Assembly: GCA_013297745.1 (NCBI GenBank)
Contig: JAAFIM010000033.1
Span: forward strand, 1 to 38,053
Source of the DNA: Chitinophagales bacterium
GTDB lineage: Bacteria; Bacteroidota; Bacteroidia; Chitinophagales; Saprospiraceae
DNA length: 38,053 bases
Direction: 5' to 3'
Positions 1 to 7,830 of the stretch are shown piece after piece; within the stretch, counting starts at the first letter, position 1, and each line of letters opens with the position of its first letter. The notes beneath the pieces are model-generated. The model did not search any database, had not been told where the DNA came from, and saw only the letters and a program-made list of their open reading frames with translations. Both the position numbers and the translations under genes were made by a program.

Positions 1-122
1 CCCACGCGGCAATAAAAATTTTATCAAAATATATCATTTTTTTATTTGATTTCGTGCGTGGGGTATAAAACCCCACGCTATTGAGCGCGCAAATTGTACA
101 CAGTTTTTCTTACTAAACATCT
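1..122. repeat. Right part of a MITE-like palindromic element (copy 1, cut by window edge)
   Basis: The right arm (56-86) matches the arm of the complete copy at 1209-1412 with one change, and contains a hairpin of the type GCGTGGGG-loop-CCCCACGC. The element ends at 111-122 with TACTAAACATCT, the same terminal sequence that ends the copy at 1400-1412. The left half lies outside the window, although the last bases of the left arm (CCCACGC) are visible at position 1. No coding potential is seen. Confidence 0.7.
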
Positions 123-225
123 GTAATATTTGCTTTGTATAGAAATAGGTTTTGATAATCCCAAACGCGCCAATTTTTTACAAAAAAAAATCGTAATTTC
201 TGCTAAAAAATTACGATTTTAACCC

Positions 226-456
226 GTTGAATGACAGGTTTAACGCGTTGAACGACAGGTTTAATGCGTTAAGCGACAGGTTTAATGCGTTGAGCGACAG
301 GTTTAATGCGTTGAGCGACAGGTTTAACCCGTTGAATGACAGGTTTAACGCGTTGAACGACAGGTTTAACGCGTTGTGTAACAGGTTTAACGCGTTGTGT
401 GACAGGTTTAACGCGTTGTGTAACAGGTTTAACGCGTTGTGTGACAGGTTTAACAC
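226..456. repeat. 21-bp tandem array, 11 copies
   Basis: Eleven head-to-tail 21-bp units, each of the form GTTGAACGACAGGTTTAACGC with small variations (GTTGAG, GTTGTG, AATGC, AACCC). The units are directly adjacent with no unique spacers, so this is not a CRISPR array. Because 21 is a multiple of three and the unit lacks stops, both strands stay open across the array (heptad peptides such as DRFNALN on plus and NALNLSF on minus). No initiation signals or non-repetitive protein sequence support translation. I treat it as non-coding tandem DNA. Confidence 0.9.
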
Positions 457-470
457 GTTAAAACTTGCAC

Positions 471-576
471 TTGACACGATAAAATCGTAGTTTGACACAA
501 GAAAATCGCAGTTTGACACGCGAAAATTACGATTTGTCGCGCAAAAATTACGATTTGTCGCGAGAAAATTGCTTAT
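471..576. repeat. Second, diverged 21-bp periodic array
   Basis: After the first array the sequence keeps a 21-bp period with another unit. The TTG of TTGACAC or TTGTCGC recurs at 471, 492, 513, 534 and 555, each preceded by AAAATCG or AAAATTACGAT. Units drift from TTGACAC to TTGTCGC along the array. It ends just before the stop codon of the membrane-protein gene transcribed toward it. The remaining non-repetitive DNA in 123-225 is AT-rich and holds no gene I can support. Confidence 0.75.
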
Positions 577-579
577 AAA

Positions 580-1170
580 TTAAACATTATTGTAGTTATT
601 AAGGTGATTGCGGGCTTCTTTTCCGTTAGCAAAATAAGTTACCAATCCAATAATCGCCAAAGTGAGCCAAAAAACCAACAACAACCATTTGGTTTGAGTG
701 GCAACGCTGGCTATTTCCAATAATTTGTCGCTGGGGTTAGGATAATTGCGCAAAGCCACAAAAACCAGCCCATTTTCTACCATATCCGCAGCGAAAATGA
801 TAAAAGGCAAAAAGCAAAGTTGGTACAAACTATTCACTAATTTTGGCACAGCGTATTCCAACAAAATCACCAGCACAAGGGTAAAAAATAGGGTGTAATT
901 AATCGGGTATAAAATATCAACGCAGCAATTGACGAAAGAATACCACCAACGCCCATTTTCGCCGTAAGCTGCCCACCATTCATAGACTTGCGCGGGCGTG
1001 TAGCCGTTTTCCAAATCTAAAATTTTGACCTTATCCCCATTTTCGCCCACCATTTTGCCAGAAGCGAAACCCAAAATTGCATTCCAGCCGACTAAGCCCA
1101 ATAAAGAGCCAAAAAACCATTTTTTGTTGGCGCGGCGAGCAAACCAACGATAGAGTAAAGCTTTTTTCAT
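580..1170 (-). CDS. Hypothetical four-helix membrane protein
   Basis: A 196-residue protein that I do not recognise. Hydrophobic segments at about residues 17-38, 88-107, 117-140 and 161-182 predict an inner-membrane protein with four helices. The loop between helices 1 and 2 is polar and aromatic (GYTPAQVYEWW). The ATG at 1170 (MKKALLYRW) is preferred over the in-frame TTG at 1194, because the extra eight residues add nothing and a basic N-terminus before the first helix is typical. The gene stands alone between two copies of the same palindromic element, with a 21-bp array just past its stop. No catalytic motif is visible, so no function is proposed. Confidence 0.65.
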   Translation of the reverse strand: MKKALLYRWFARRANKKWFFGSLLGLVGWNAILGFASGKMVGENGDKVKILDLENGYTPAQVYEWWAAYGENGRWWYSFVNCCVDILYPINYTLFFTLVLVILLEYAVPKLVNSLYQLCFLPFIIFAADMVENGLVFVALRNYPNPSDKLLEIASVATQTKWLLLVFWLTLAIIGLVTYFANGKEARNHLNNYNNV

Positions 1171-1208
1171 CCGATAGATTTTTATTTTTGACAATTAATA
1201 AAACACAA

Positions 1209-1412
1209 GAGATGTTTAGTAGATTTTGATGCGGATAAAACAACGCAACAATAACACAAGGCGCGCTCAATAGCGTGGGGTTTTACACCCCACGCGGCAA
1301 TAAACGACAATAATTTTCAACAATATATATTGTTTTTTTATTTGATTTTGTGCGTGGGGTGTAAAACCCCACGCTATTGAGCTTACCCAGCGTTTTTTTT
1401 ACTAAACATCTC
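1209..1412. repeat. Complete 204-bp MITE-like element with 13-bp terminal inverted repeats (copy 2)
   Basis: The ends are exact inverted repeats, GAGATGTTTAGTA at 1209-1221 and TACTAAACATCTC at 1400-1412. Inside are two 31-bp arms (1265-1295 and 1352-1382) that are perfect reverse complements around a 56-bp AT-rich centre. Each arm contains its own hairpin (GCGTGGGGT / ACCCCACGC). There is no ORF, so the element would need a transposase supplied elsewhere. No target-site duplication is obvious. Confidence 0.8.
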
Positions 1413-1489
1413 TCATTAAGCCGCAAATATAATCTTTATAATCAAAAGGGATAAAAATAGCCAACAAATTTATCTATCAACTAAGATTT

Positions 1490-3352
1490 TTATCCCAATT
1501 TTTTTCCCTGCATTGCATCAGCTACAGTGTTATCCATTGCAATTTCTGCAAAAGGGCGGGCGTAATCGTTGAGCGCGTCCATAGCTGCGTGTATGGCGTC
1601 TTTGTCCGTTTCGTTGATTTTGATATTTAGAAAATCGGCTAATTTTTCGTACTCGCTGCGCTGGGTTGGGTTGAAAATAGCCTCATTTTGTTTCAAAAAC
1701 TTGGCTGCTGCCGCCACCAACAAACGCCCCTCTGTTTGGGCTTCTATCAAAGCGCGGGTTTTAATATCTTCTTGTGCGTTTTGAACGCTATCTTTTAACA
1801 TTTTTGCCATATCAGCCGCGCTAATTTGGTATAAACTGCGCATTTCTACCGCTTGAGCCACGCCACTACGCAACTCTTTGGCGCGAATGTTTAAAATACC
1901 GTCCGCATTGAGTAGAAATTGTATCTCTATTTTGGGCAAACCTGCTGGCATAGGGGGAATATCCGACAGAATAAACTCGCCCAACTTGCGGTTGTTGGCT
2001 ACCAACTCGCGCTCGCCCTGATAAACGGCAACTTTTAGCTTACTTTGTCCATCTATAGAGGTGGTATAAGTGCGCGCCAAACTGGTGGGTATCTTGGTAT
2101 TGCGGGAAATTATCGTATCCATCAGCCCGCCTACGGTTTCTATCCCCAAAGACAAGGGGGTAACGTCCAATAAAATGGTGTTTTTATCCTTCCCTGCCAA
2201 TATATTCGCTTGTATGGCTGCGCCCAACGCTACCACTTCGTCTGGATTGACGCTAGTGTTGACTTTTTTGCCAAAAAACGCGCCCAATTGCTGCTGAATG
2301 TAGGGAATACGGCTACTTCCGCCCACCATTATCACCTCGTCAATCTCTTGTGGGGTTAATTGGGCATCCGCGAGGGCATTTTTACCACATTTTAGCGTTT
2401 TTTCGTACAAAGGGCGTATCAATTCTTCCAATTCTTGGCGAGAAATGTGTATTTTTTCCTGTACAATATCGGTATAAAAATCATCTGCGGCTGAAAGTTG
2501 CTTTTTGGCTTGTTCGGCGCAATGTCTGAGCTCGTTGGATTGGGGATTTTGTTCAAAATACTTGCCCACGTACATATATTTTTTGCAAATAAACTCCATC
2601 AGCAAGCGGTCTATATCATCTCCGCCCAAAAAAGTATCCCCGTTGCTACTCAATACCTCAAAAAATCCGTTTTCTACCCTCAAAATAGAGCAGTCAAACG
2701 TTCCCCCGCCCAAATCATAGACGGCTATAGTCTTGGCTACGCTCAAATCTCGGCTCAAACCGTAAGCTAAAGCCGCTGCCGTGGGTTCATTTACTACCCT
2801 TAGCACGTCCAAACCCGCTAATTTGCCCGCATCGCGGGTGGCTTGGCGTTGGTTGTCGTCAAAATAGGCGGGAACGGTGATAACGCACTTGCTAACGGGC
2901 TGTTTCAACTCTTTTTCGGCTATATTTTTCAACTCTTTTAGTATCAAAGCGGACAATTCTATAGGGTTGTAATAGTTGTCGCCTATTCTAACCTTAACCA
3001 AAGCGTTGGGGTCGTTGTTTTCTACTATTTTATAGCTAAAAAAATCTTTGTGCGCGGCAATTTCTGGCATAGATTTACCCAATAATCTTTTAACGGAGAA
3101 AATAACCCGCTCTGGTTGGGATAAAAGCATTTCTTTGGCTGCTGCGCCCACGATAGGCTGGTTATTTTCATCAAAATAAACCACTGAAGGGAGTAATGAG
3201 CTGCTATTTTGCCCATTTTTTATACAAAAGGGTTGCCCGTCTTTGATATAAGCGATTAAACTGTTGGTCGTACCCAAATCTATACCTAAAATAAGCTCTT
3301 CTTTTTGTGTTTCTATTTTAGCTTTGGTGAGATTGATGTTAATTTTTGCCAT
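1490..3352 (-). CDS. hscA: Hsp70-family chaperone HscA (Fe-S cluster assembly type)
   Basis: A 620-residue Hsp70. The N-terminal ATPase domain has GIDLGTTNS (23-31), the phosphate motif DLGGGTFD and the adenosine motif GGSSRIP. The substrate-binding domain begins near LLDVTPLSLGIET. Features that favour HscA over DnaK are the ~20-residue extension before GIDLGTTNS, the SVKRLLGKS stretch, QGERELVANNR in the beta domain, the MLKDSVQNAQEDIK-type lid start, and a short C-terminus without the acidic DnaK tail. Length matches HscA (about 616). Known HscA proteins work with HscB to release Fe-S clusters from the IscU scaffold. No isc or hscB genes are adjacent; the gene is bounded by MITE-like elements on both sides. 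A weak inverted repeat (1448-1458 with 1486-1496) overlaps the stop region. Confidence 0.85.
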   Translation of the reverse strand: MAKININLTKAKIETQKEELILGIDLGTTNSLIAYIKDGQPFCIKNGQNSSSLLPSVVYFDENNQPIVGAAAKEMLLSQPERVIFSVKRLLGKSMPEIAAHKDFFSYKIVENNDPNALVKVRIGDNYYNPIELSALILKELKNIAEKELKQPVSKCVITVPAYFDDNQRQATRDAGKLAGLDVLRVVNEPTAAALAYGLSRDLSVAKTIAVYDLGGGTFDCSILRVENGFFEVLSSNGDTFLGGDDIDRLLMEFICKKYMYVGKYFEQNPQSNELRHCAEQAKKQLSAADDFYTDIVQEKIHISRQELEELIRPLYEKTLKCGKNALADAQLTPQEIDEVIMVGGSSRIPYIQQQLGAFFGKKVNTSVNPDEVVALGAAIQANILAGKDKNTILLDVTPLSLGIETVGGLMDTIISRNTKIPTSLARTYTTSIDGQSKLKVAVYQGERELVANNRKLGEFILSDIPPMPAGLPKIEIQFLLNADGILNIRAKELRSGVAQAVEMRSLYQISAADMAKMLKDSVQNAQEDIKTRALIEAQTEGRLLVAAAAKFLKQNEAIFNPTQRSEYEKLADFLNIKINETDKDAIHAAMDALNDYARPFAEIAMDNTVADAMQGKKLG

Positions 3353-3401
3353 TTATTGATAGTGATAAGTTGTTTGTGGTTGGTTATTAGTGGTTTTATA
3401 T

Positions 3402-3709
3402 GAAGTTGTTTAGTAAGAATTTTTCTACATTTTCAATTAAGAAAAATAATTATCTAGGTATTTTAAGCAACAGACTAAAGTCTGTTGTAATCGTTTTTTT
3501 GTCTTTCAACGGGTTAAAACCCGTTGGTATTGATTGATAAAACTATATAACGCGCGGGACTTTAGTCCCAAAAGCGCGAAAAAATCCTAAATCTCAATTG
3601 TGCTGGGACTTTCGCTTACGCGCAGCTTGATGCAGCTTTGCTGCCTCTTCGGTTTTTCCCGCACAACACAGAGAAATTAAAAGATAAAAAAAGCATACCA
3701 AACAACTTC
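3402..3709. repeat. 308-bp MITE-like element with internal palindromes (copy 3)
   Basis: It is bounded by GAAGTTGTTTAGTA (3402-3415) and its near reverse complement TACCAAACAACTTC (3696-3709), variants of the termini at 1209-1412. Inside are successive hairpins: CAACAGACTAAAGTCTGTTG-type with one mismatched end base, CAACGGGTTAAAACCCGTTG, GGGACTTTAGTCCC within GCGC ends, and a larger GTGCTGGGA...TCCCGCAC hairpin. Three bases, TAT, flank both ends and could be a target duplication. No ORF is present. It fills most of the gene-free stretch 3353-3831. Confidence 0.75.
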
Positions 3710-3748
3710 TATTGATGAGGATTGTTTCAGCGTTAAATTCTAACAACT

Positions 3749-3787
3749 AAAAAACCCGCCTAATACGATTTAATTAGACAGGTTTTA
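3749..3787 (-). terminator. Terminator of the saccharopine dehydrogenase-family gene
   Basis: Read on minus, AAAACCTGTCTAAT pairs with ATTAGGCGGGTTTT (two G-U pairs) around a short loop, followed by a T run. It lies about 45 bp past the stop codon at 3832. Confidence 0.7.
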
Positions 3788-3831
3788 TAATTTTTTAAAA
3801 AATATATGTTTATAAACAAAGAAAAAGCTAA

Positions 3832-5181
3832 TTAGTTGCTCAATTCGGTGATTTGTTCGCTAAAAATTACCCCTAATTGCTCCAATTCTGCCAAAATAGG
3901 CTCATAAACTTTCGCTAAAATGGGTATATGCAAGCCCACCAAATCTATATTGCCCGTCAAAAACTGCTTGGCAGCTATTGCTAAAGGTAATCCGACCAGA
4001 TGAGACATAGCCGTATTGGTCGCATCTTGTCCCGTTTGGGCTAAAGTGGAAAGGTGCAAATATGTTTTCCCGTTCAAACGGTAGATAAACTCGTGTTGCA
4101 TCAACACCAAATCTTTTTCTTGAGGTTGCAACACCCAAAGTTTTTCCAAACGCTGCTGCAATATCTGCGCTGGGCTGGCATTGGCTAAAATTACAGGTTC
4201 GTTGTTCCATAATTGCAAAGAACGCAATTTTTCCGCTACGGGCGATTGCAAATCAAAATGAAAACGCTGGGCGAGGTAATTCATAATCGTTTCTTCGCTA
4301 TCAAAACCCGCTGCGGGGAGAAAAGATAGAAAATAATCTCTATAAGTTAGCGTTTCGCTCTGTTCAATTTTATAACTATCATCGGTCAAACCCAACTGTA
4401 GCAACACATTCCACGCTTCAGAATAACCTTTGTGGCGGATTGTAGCGCGCAAAAGTGTGGGGATATTCTCCAAACTATATAATTGCAGATAAGATAAAGA
4501 ATCGCGGTTGGGATAAATCTCATACTCGCCCCAATTGGGTATATTTACCGTTTCGGCTTCGGCAAAAAGTCGCTGATAGGGTACAAATTTTAGCCTGTTT
4601 TGGTACAAATACTTAGCTGTAGATTGACCAGCCAACACCACATTGCGCGGATTCCAAGAAAATTTATAATGCCAAGGGTTGTTGTCGTCCTCTGGCGCAA
4701 CCAATCCCCCCGTATAAGAGCGGAAAGATAGAATTTCTGCGCCTTGGGTTTGCAACTCGTGGATAATTTTCATCGCCGACATATGGTCAATGCCAGGGTC
4801 TAAGCCCAATTCGCACAAAAATAGCAACTTTTTATCAATAATCGCCTGTTCCATACCCTTCAAATCCGCACTGACATAGGAAGCGTTGAACAAACATTTG
4901 CCAAAATGCACGCAATCGGCAGCTACCAAACTGTGCAAATTGACGGGCAGCATAGAAATCACAAAATCAGCGTTTTGTACCAGTTTTTTTCTGTGCGAAT
5001 GGTCGTCTGCCACAAACTGAATCGCTTCTGCAAGGGGGGAATTGTGTGTTTTTTCCCGCGCAAGGGCTAAAGACATATCCGCTACTTGGATAAACCAGCC
5101 ATATTGTTCGGCATTTTTTACCAAATAACCAATTAAGGAGGTTGCGGAACGCCCCGCGCCGAAAATGAGTATTTTTTTCAT
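3832..5181 (-). CDS. Saccharopine dehydrogenase-family oxidoreductase
   Basis: A 449-residue protein opening with MKKILIFGAGRSATSLI, a Rossmann nucleotide-binding glycine motif. ADMSLALA, VISMLPVNLH and ELGLDPGIDHM (with CELGLDPG) are typical of the saccharopine reductase/LYS9 family, followed by the Sacchrp_dh_C-type region. Family members interconvert saccharopine and aminoadipate semialdehyde plus glutamate. In Bacteroidota the true substrate is often unproven, so I assign the family and not the exact reaction. An in-frame ATG at 5205 is rejected: a TACCTTTG promoter element lies at 5210-5203 on minus, so transcription would begin downstream of 5205. The gene is divergent from the cytidine deaminase gene and has its own terminator. 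Confidence 0.8.
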   Translation of the reverse strand: MKKILIFGAGRSATSLIGYLVKNAEQYGWFIQVADMSLALAREKTHNSPLAEAIQFVADDHSHRKKLVQNADFVISMLPVNLHSLVAADCVHFGKCLFNASYVSADLKGMEQAIIDKKLLFLCELGLDPGIDHMSAMKIIHELQTQGAEILSFRSYTGGLVAPEDDNNPWHYKFSWNPRNVVLAGQSTAKYLYQNRLKFVPYQRLFAEAETVNIPNWGEYEIYPNRDSLSYLQLYSLENIPTLLRATIRHKGYSEAWNVLLQLGLTDDSYKIEQSETLTYRDYFLSFLPAAGFDSEETIMNYLAQRFHFDLQSPVAEKLRSLQLWNNEPVILANASPAQILQQRLEKLWVLQPQEKDLVLMQHEFIYRLNGKTYLHLSTLAQTGQDATNTAMSHLVGLPLAIAAKQFLTGNIDLVGLHIPILAKVYEPILAELEQLGVIFSEQITELSN

Positions 5182-5202
5182 AAAAAGGTTAAAATTTGCC
5201 CG

Positions 5203-5210
5203 CAAAGGTA
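5203..5210 (-). promoter_or_regulatory. TAnnTTTG -7 element for the saccharopine dehydrogenase-family gene
   Basis: TACCTTTG on the minus strand, 22 bp upstream of the ATG at 5181. No good -33 TTG is seen at the right distance. It decides the start codon at 5181. Confidence 0.55.
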
Positions 5211-5230
5211 AAAAGTTTTTCTAAAATAGG

Positions 5231-5260
5231 TTGCATATTGGAAATAAACAGCTACATTTG
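5231..5260 (+). promoter_or_regulatory. Bacteroidota-type promoter for cdd
   Basis: TTG at 5231-5233, 19 nt spacer, then TACATTTG at 5253-5260. It lies about 60 bp upstream of the cytidine deaminase ATG and back to back with the promoter element of the divergent gene. Confidence 0.6.
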
Positions 5261-5318
5261 CAGCCGATTTGAACCAAAAATCGGATAAAAGTATATTTTT
5301 TTCCCACAAAAAAGCTAT

Positions 5319-5801
5319 ATGCGTCCAATAATCACCAGCAGCCAGCTGCTATCTTACGACAACGAGCAAGAATTAGACCCCGCCCGCGCCCAATTATTAG
5401 CCCGCGCCAAGCAAGCAGCAGCTGATGCTTATGCCCCTTACTCCAAATTTAAGGTAGGTTCTGCGGTTTTGTTGGCTAATGGAGAGGTTGTTATCGGCAG
5501 TAATCAAGAAAATGCAGCTTATCCGCTAACTATGTGCGGCGAAAGAGTGGCTATTTTTGCCGCTTCCGCGCTATATCCGAAAGAAAAGATAGCAAAAGTG
5601 GCTATTACGATTATCAGCGAAAAAGGGAATATCAACCGCCCCGTAACCCCTTGCGGTGCTTGTCGCCAAGCTTTGCTGGAGAATGAAACCAGAACTCAAG
5701 CCGATATTGAACTCATATTGCAGGGCGATAGCGGCGAGGTCTATGTGATAAAAACGGTAAAGGATATTCTACCTTTTATTTTTGATGCTAGTTTTTTATA
5801 A
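5319..5801 (+). CDS. cdd: Cytidine deaminase
   Basis: A 160-residue protein of the usual size for the small homotetrameric cytidine deaminases that convert cytidine and deoxycytidine to uridine forms in pyrimidine salvage. It shows the substrate-binding N-x-E of GSNQENAAYP (N62, E64), the zinc ligand and catalytic glutamate of MCGER (C73, E75), and the other two ligands in PCGACRQ (C112, C115). YAPYSKFKVGSA is also conserved in the family. It is the first gene of a likely three-gene operon; the next start is 21 bp away. The other operon members do not suggest a shared pathway. Confidence 0.95.
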   Translation: MRPIITSSQLLSYDNEQELDPARAQLLARAKQAAADAYAPYSKFKVGSAVLLANGEVVIGSNQENAAYPLTMCGERVAIFAASALYPKEKIAKVAITIISEKGNINRPVTPCGACRQALLENETRTQADIELILQGDSGEVYVIKTVKDILPFIFDASFL

Positions 5802-5822
5802 ACGGGTAAATGTGTGTAAAAA

Positions 5823-7793
5823 ATGAAAAAAAAAGATAAGCCACAACCGCTCAAGCCTGTTGATAACAAACTTAACCCACCCGCTCAAACAGAAAATGAG
5901 ATAATTCCCCCAATCGACAACCGCTTGCAAGTTAATAACCAATCCCCTAAATGGCTGGTTTGGTTGCTAATGGCTTTTGCGTTTTTATTGTATGCCAACA
6001 CTTTGGGGCATCAGTACGCTTTCGACGATAGTATAGTTATCACCGAGAACAGTTTTACCAAAAAGGGCGTGGCTGGTATTCCCGAGTTGATAAGCCAAGA
6101 TTTTTTCAACGGCATCTACGGTTCAAAAGGGATGGAACTCACAGGCGGGCGTTATCGCCCCGTTTCTTTGGTGATGTTCGCTGTAGAGTGGCAAATTTCC
6201 CCCAACAATCCCTTTTTAAGCCATTTTATCAACGTGTTGTTTTACGCGCTGACTATAGGGCTGCTATTTTTGTGGTTGCAAAGGTTATTCAAACAACCCC
6301 ATTTTGAGCATATTTCGGCTGTTTCGCTCGCTTTTATCGCCTGTTTGTTGTTTGCAGCGCATCCTATCCATACGGAGATTGTGGCGAATATCAAAAGCCG
6401 CGACGAGATTATGGGCTGGTTTTTTACCCTCTTGGCGTTGTTGGCTGTGGATAAAATAGCTAAAGAAGAAGCTACAGTAGGTTCGTATATTACCGCTTTT
6501 GGCTGTTTTTTCTTGGCTTTATTGTCAAAAGAAAACGCTATAGTTTTCGCGCTGCTTATCCCGTTGTTGTTTCCCATTTTCTACCGAAAAGAACTGTCTA
6601 AAATGGTCTTGCCCGCTTTATCTATTTGGGCGGCGGCTGGCTTATATCTAATTTTACGCCAAGCTTTGGTGGGTTCGGTGGGGGAGGAAACTAACCTTGA
6701 CGTGATGGAAAACCCCTTTGTAGGGCAAGATTTCAACCATAAATTTGGCACAATCGGGCTAATTTTGGGCAAATATCTAATCTTGGCTGTTTTCCCCCTG
6801 ACGATGAGCAGCGATTATTCTTTCAATCAAATCCCATTCACTACTTTATCCGATTTGGGGAGTTGGTCGGCTTGGTTGTTATACGCTGTAGCTGGCACTT
6901 ATGCGGTTTGGGCTTTGCTCAAAAAACAATGGCAAGGTTGGGCGATTTTGTTGTATATTTTGCCCTTGGGTTTGGTTACCAACATTTTATTCAATGTGGG
7001 CGCGCCTATGGCAGACCGATTTTTGTACCTTTCTACGGTCGGAATTTGTATGGGATTGGCTGGAACGGTAGTTTTTGGGCTAAAAATTACAAATTGGGAC
7101 GATTTTTTAAAACATAAATTGCTTTTAGCGGTTTTATTCGCATTGTTAGCTTTTTGGTCGTATAAAACCTTCACTAGGAATAAAGCTTGGTATAATAACG
7201 AAACTTTATTCACCGCCGATGTCAAAAATAGCCCCAACAGCGCAAAAATGCGCTATTATTATGGCAATACCAACCTCAAAAAATACTTAGATAATCCCCA
7301 AGCCCCCGATGCTAAAAAATACTTGGATATAGCCGAAGCGCAAATGCTTAAGGGGTTTGAAATCAACCCAAAATTTCCCACCAACACTTACAACGTGGGC
7401 TTGGTTTATTGGAATAAAGAAAATGGCGTTTTAGCCGAAAAATACTTGTTGGAATTGCTAAAAAATAACCCAACTCATATCACAGGAAACGAACTGCTGG
7501 GCAAAGTTTACGGGCGTTTTATCAAAAATCCGCAAAAAGCTATCTATCATCTGGAGCGGGTAATTTATGAGTTTAAAAGTGCAAACCCCGACAACCTCCG
7601 CTCGCTGGCTATAGTGTACGCAGAACAAAACCAACTGGATAAAGCTTTGTCTCTAATGAATGAAGCGTTGAAATTAGCCCCCGAAGACCCCGTTACTTGG
7701 CACAATCTCGCCGCTATCTACTCCGCCAAAGGCGATAATGCCCAAGCGCAAGCAGCAGCCACCAAAGCGCAACAATTCCAACAGAAAAAGTAG
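5823..7793 (+). CDS. TMTC/GT-C-like multipass membrane protein with C-terminal TPRs
   Basis: A 656-residue protein: a proline-rich cytoplasmic start (1-40), a first membrane helix (about 42-62), then a YAFDDS motif, the acidic pair expected early in GT-C glycosyltransferases. GGRYRPVS and FAAHPIHTEIVANIKSRDE (split across a loop) are typical of TMTC-like tetratricopeptide membrane proteins. Several further helices run to about residue 445. The C-terminal ~200 residues are soluble TPRs, with clear repeats such as LRSLAIVYAEQNQLDKALSL and TWHNLAAIYSAKGDNAQA. TMTC proteins in animals are O-mannosyltransferases; in bacteria the acceptor is unknown, so transfer of a sugar to a periplasmic substrate is inference. 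It lies between cdd and an acyl-CoA dehydrogenase gene, 37 bp before the latter. Confidence 0.75.
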   Translation: MKKKDKPQPLKPVDNKLNPPAQTENEIIPPIDNRLQVNNQSPKWLVWLLMAFAFLLYANTLGHQYAFDDSIVITENSFTKKGVAGIPELISQDFFNGIYGSKGMELTGGRYRPVSLVMFAVEWQISPNNPFLSHFINVLFYALTIGLLFLWLQRLFKQPHFEHISAVSLAFIACLLFAAHPIHTEIVANIKSRDEIMGWFFTLLALLAVDKIAKEEATVGSYITAFGCFFLALLSKENAIVFALLIPLLFPIFYRKELSKMVLPALSIWAAAGLYLILRQALVGSVGEETNLDVMENPFVGQDFNHKFGTIGLILGKYLILAVFPLTMSSDYSFNQIPFTTLSDLGSWSAWLLYAVAGTYAVWALLKKQWQGWAILLYILPLGLVTNILFNVGAPMADRFLYLSTVGICMGLAGTVVFGLKITNWDDFLKHKLLLAVLFALLAFWSYKTFTRNKAWYNNETLFTADVKNSPNSAKMRYYYGNTNLKKYLDNPQAPDAKKYLDIAEAQMLKGFEINPKFPTNTYNVGLVYWNKENGVLAEKYLLELLKNNPTHITGNELLGKVYGRFIKNPQKAIYHLERVIYEFKSANPDNLRSLAIVYAEQNQLDKALSLMNEALKLAPEDPVTWHNLAAIYSAKGDNAQAQAAATKAQQFQQKK

Positions 7794-7830
7794 CTATAAA
7801 AAATTCTATTAATAAAAATAATTCTACAAA

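Noticed and set aside
226-456. CRISPR array
   Set aside because: The 21-bp units abut directly with no unique spacers, and no cas genes are in the window.
1209-1412. Insertion sequence with its own transposase
   Set aside because: The element is only 204 bp and has no transposase ORF; at most it is a non-autonomous element.
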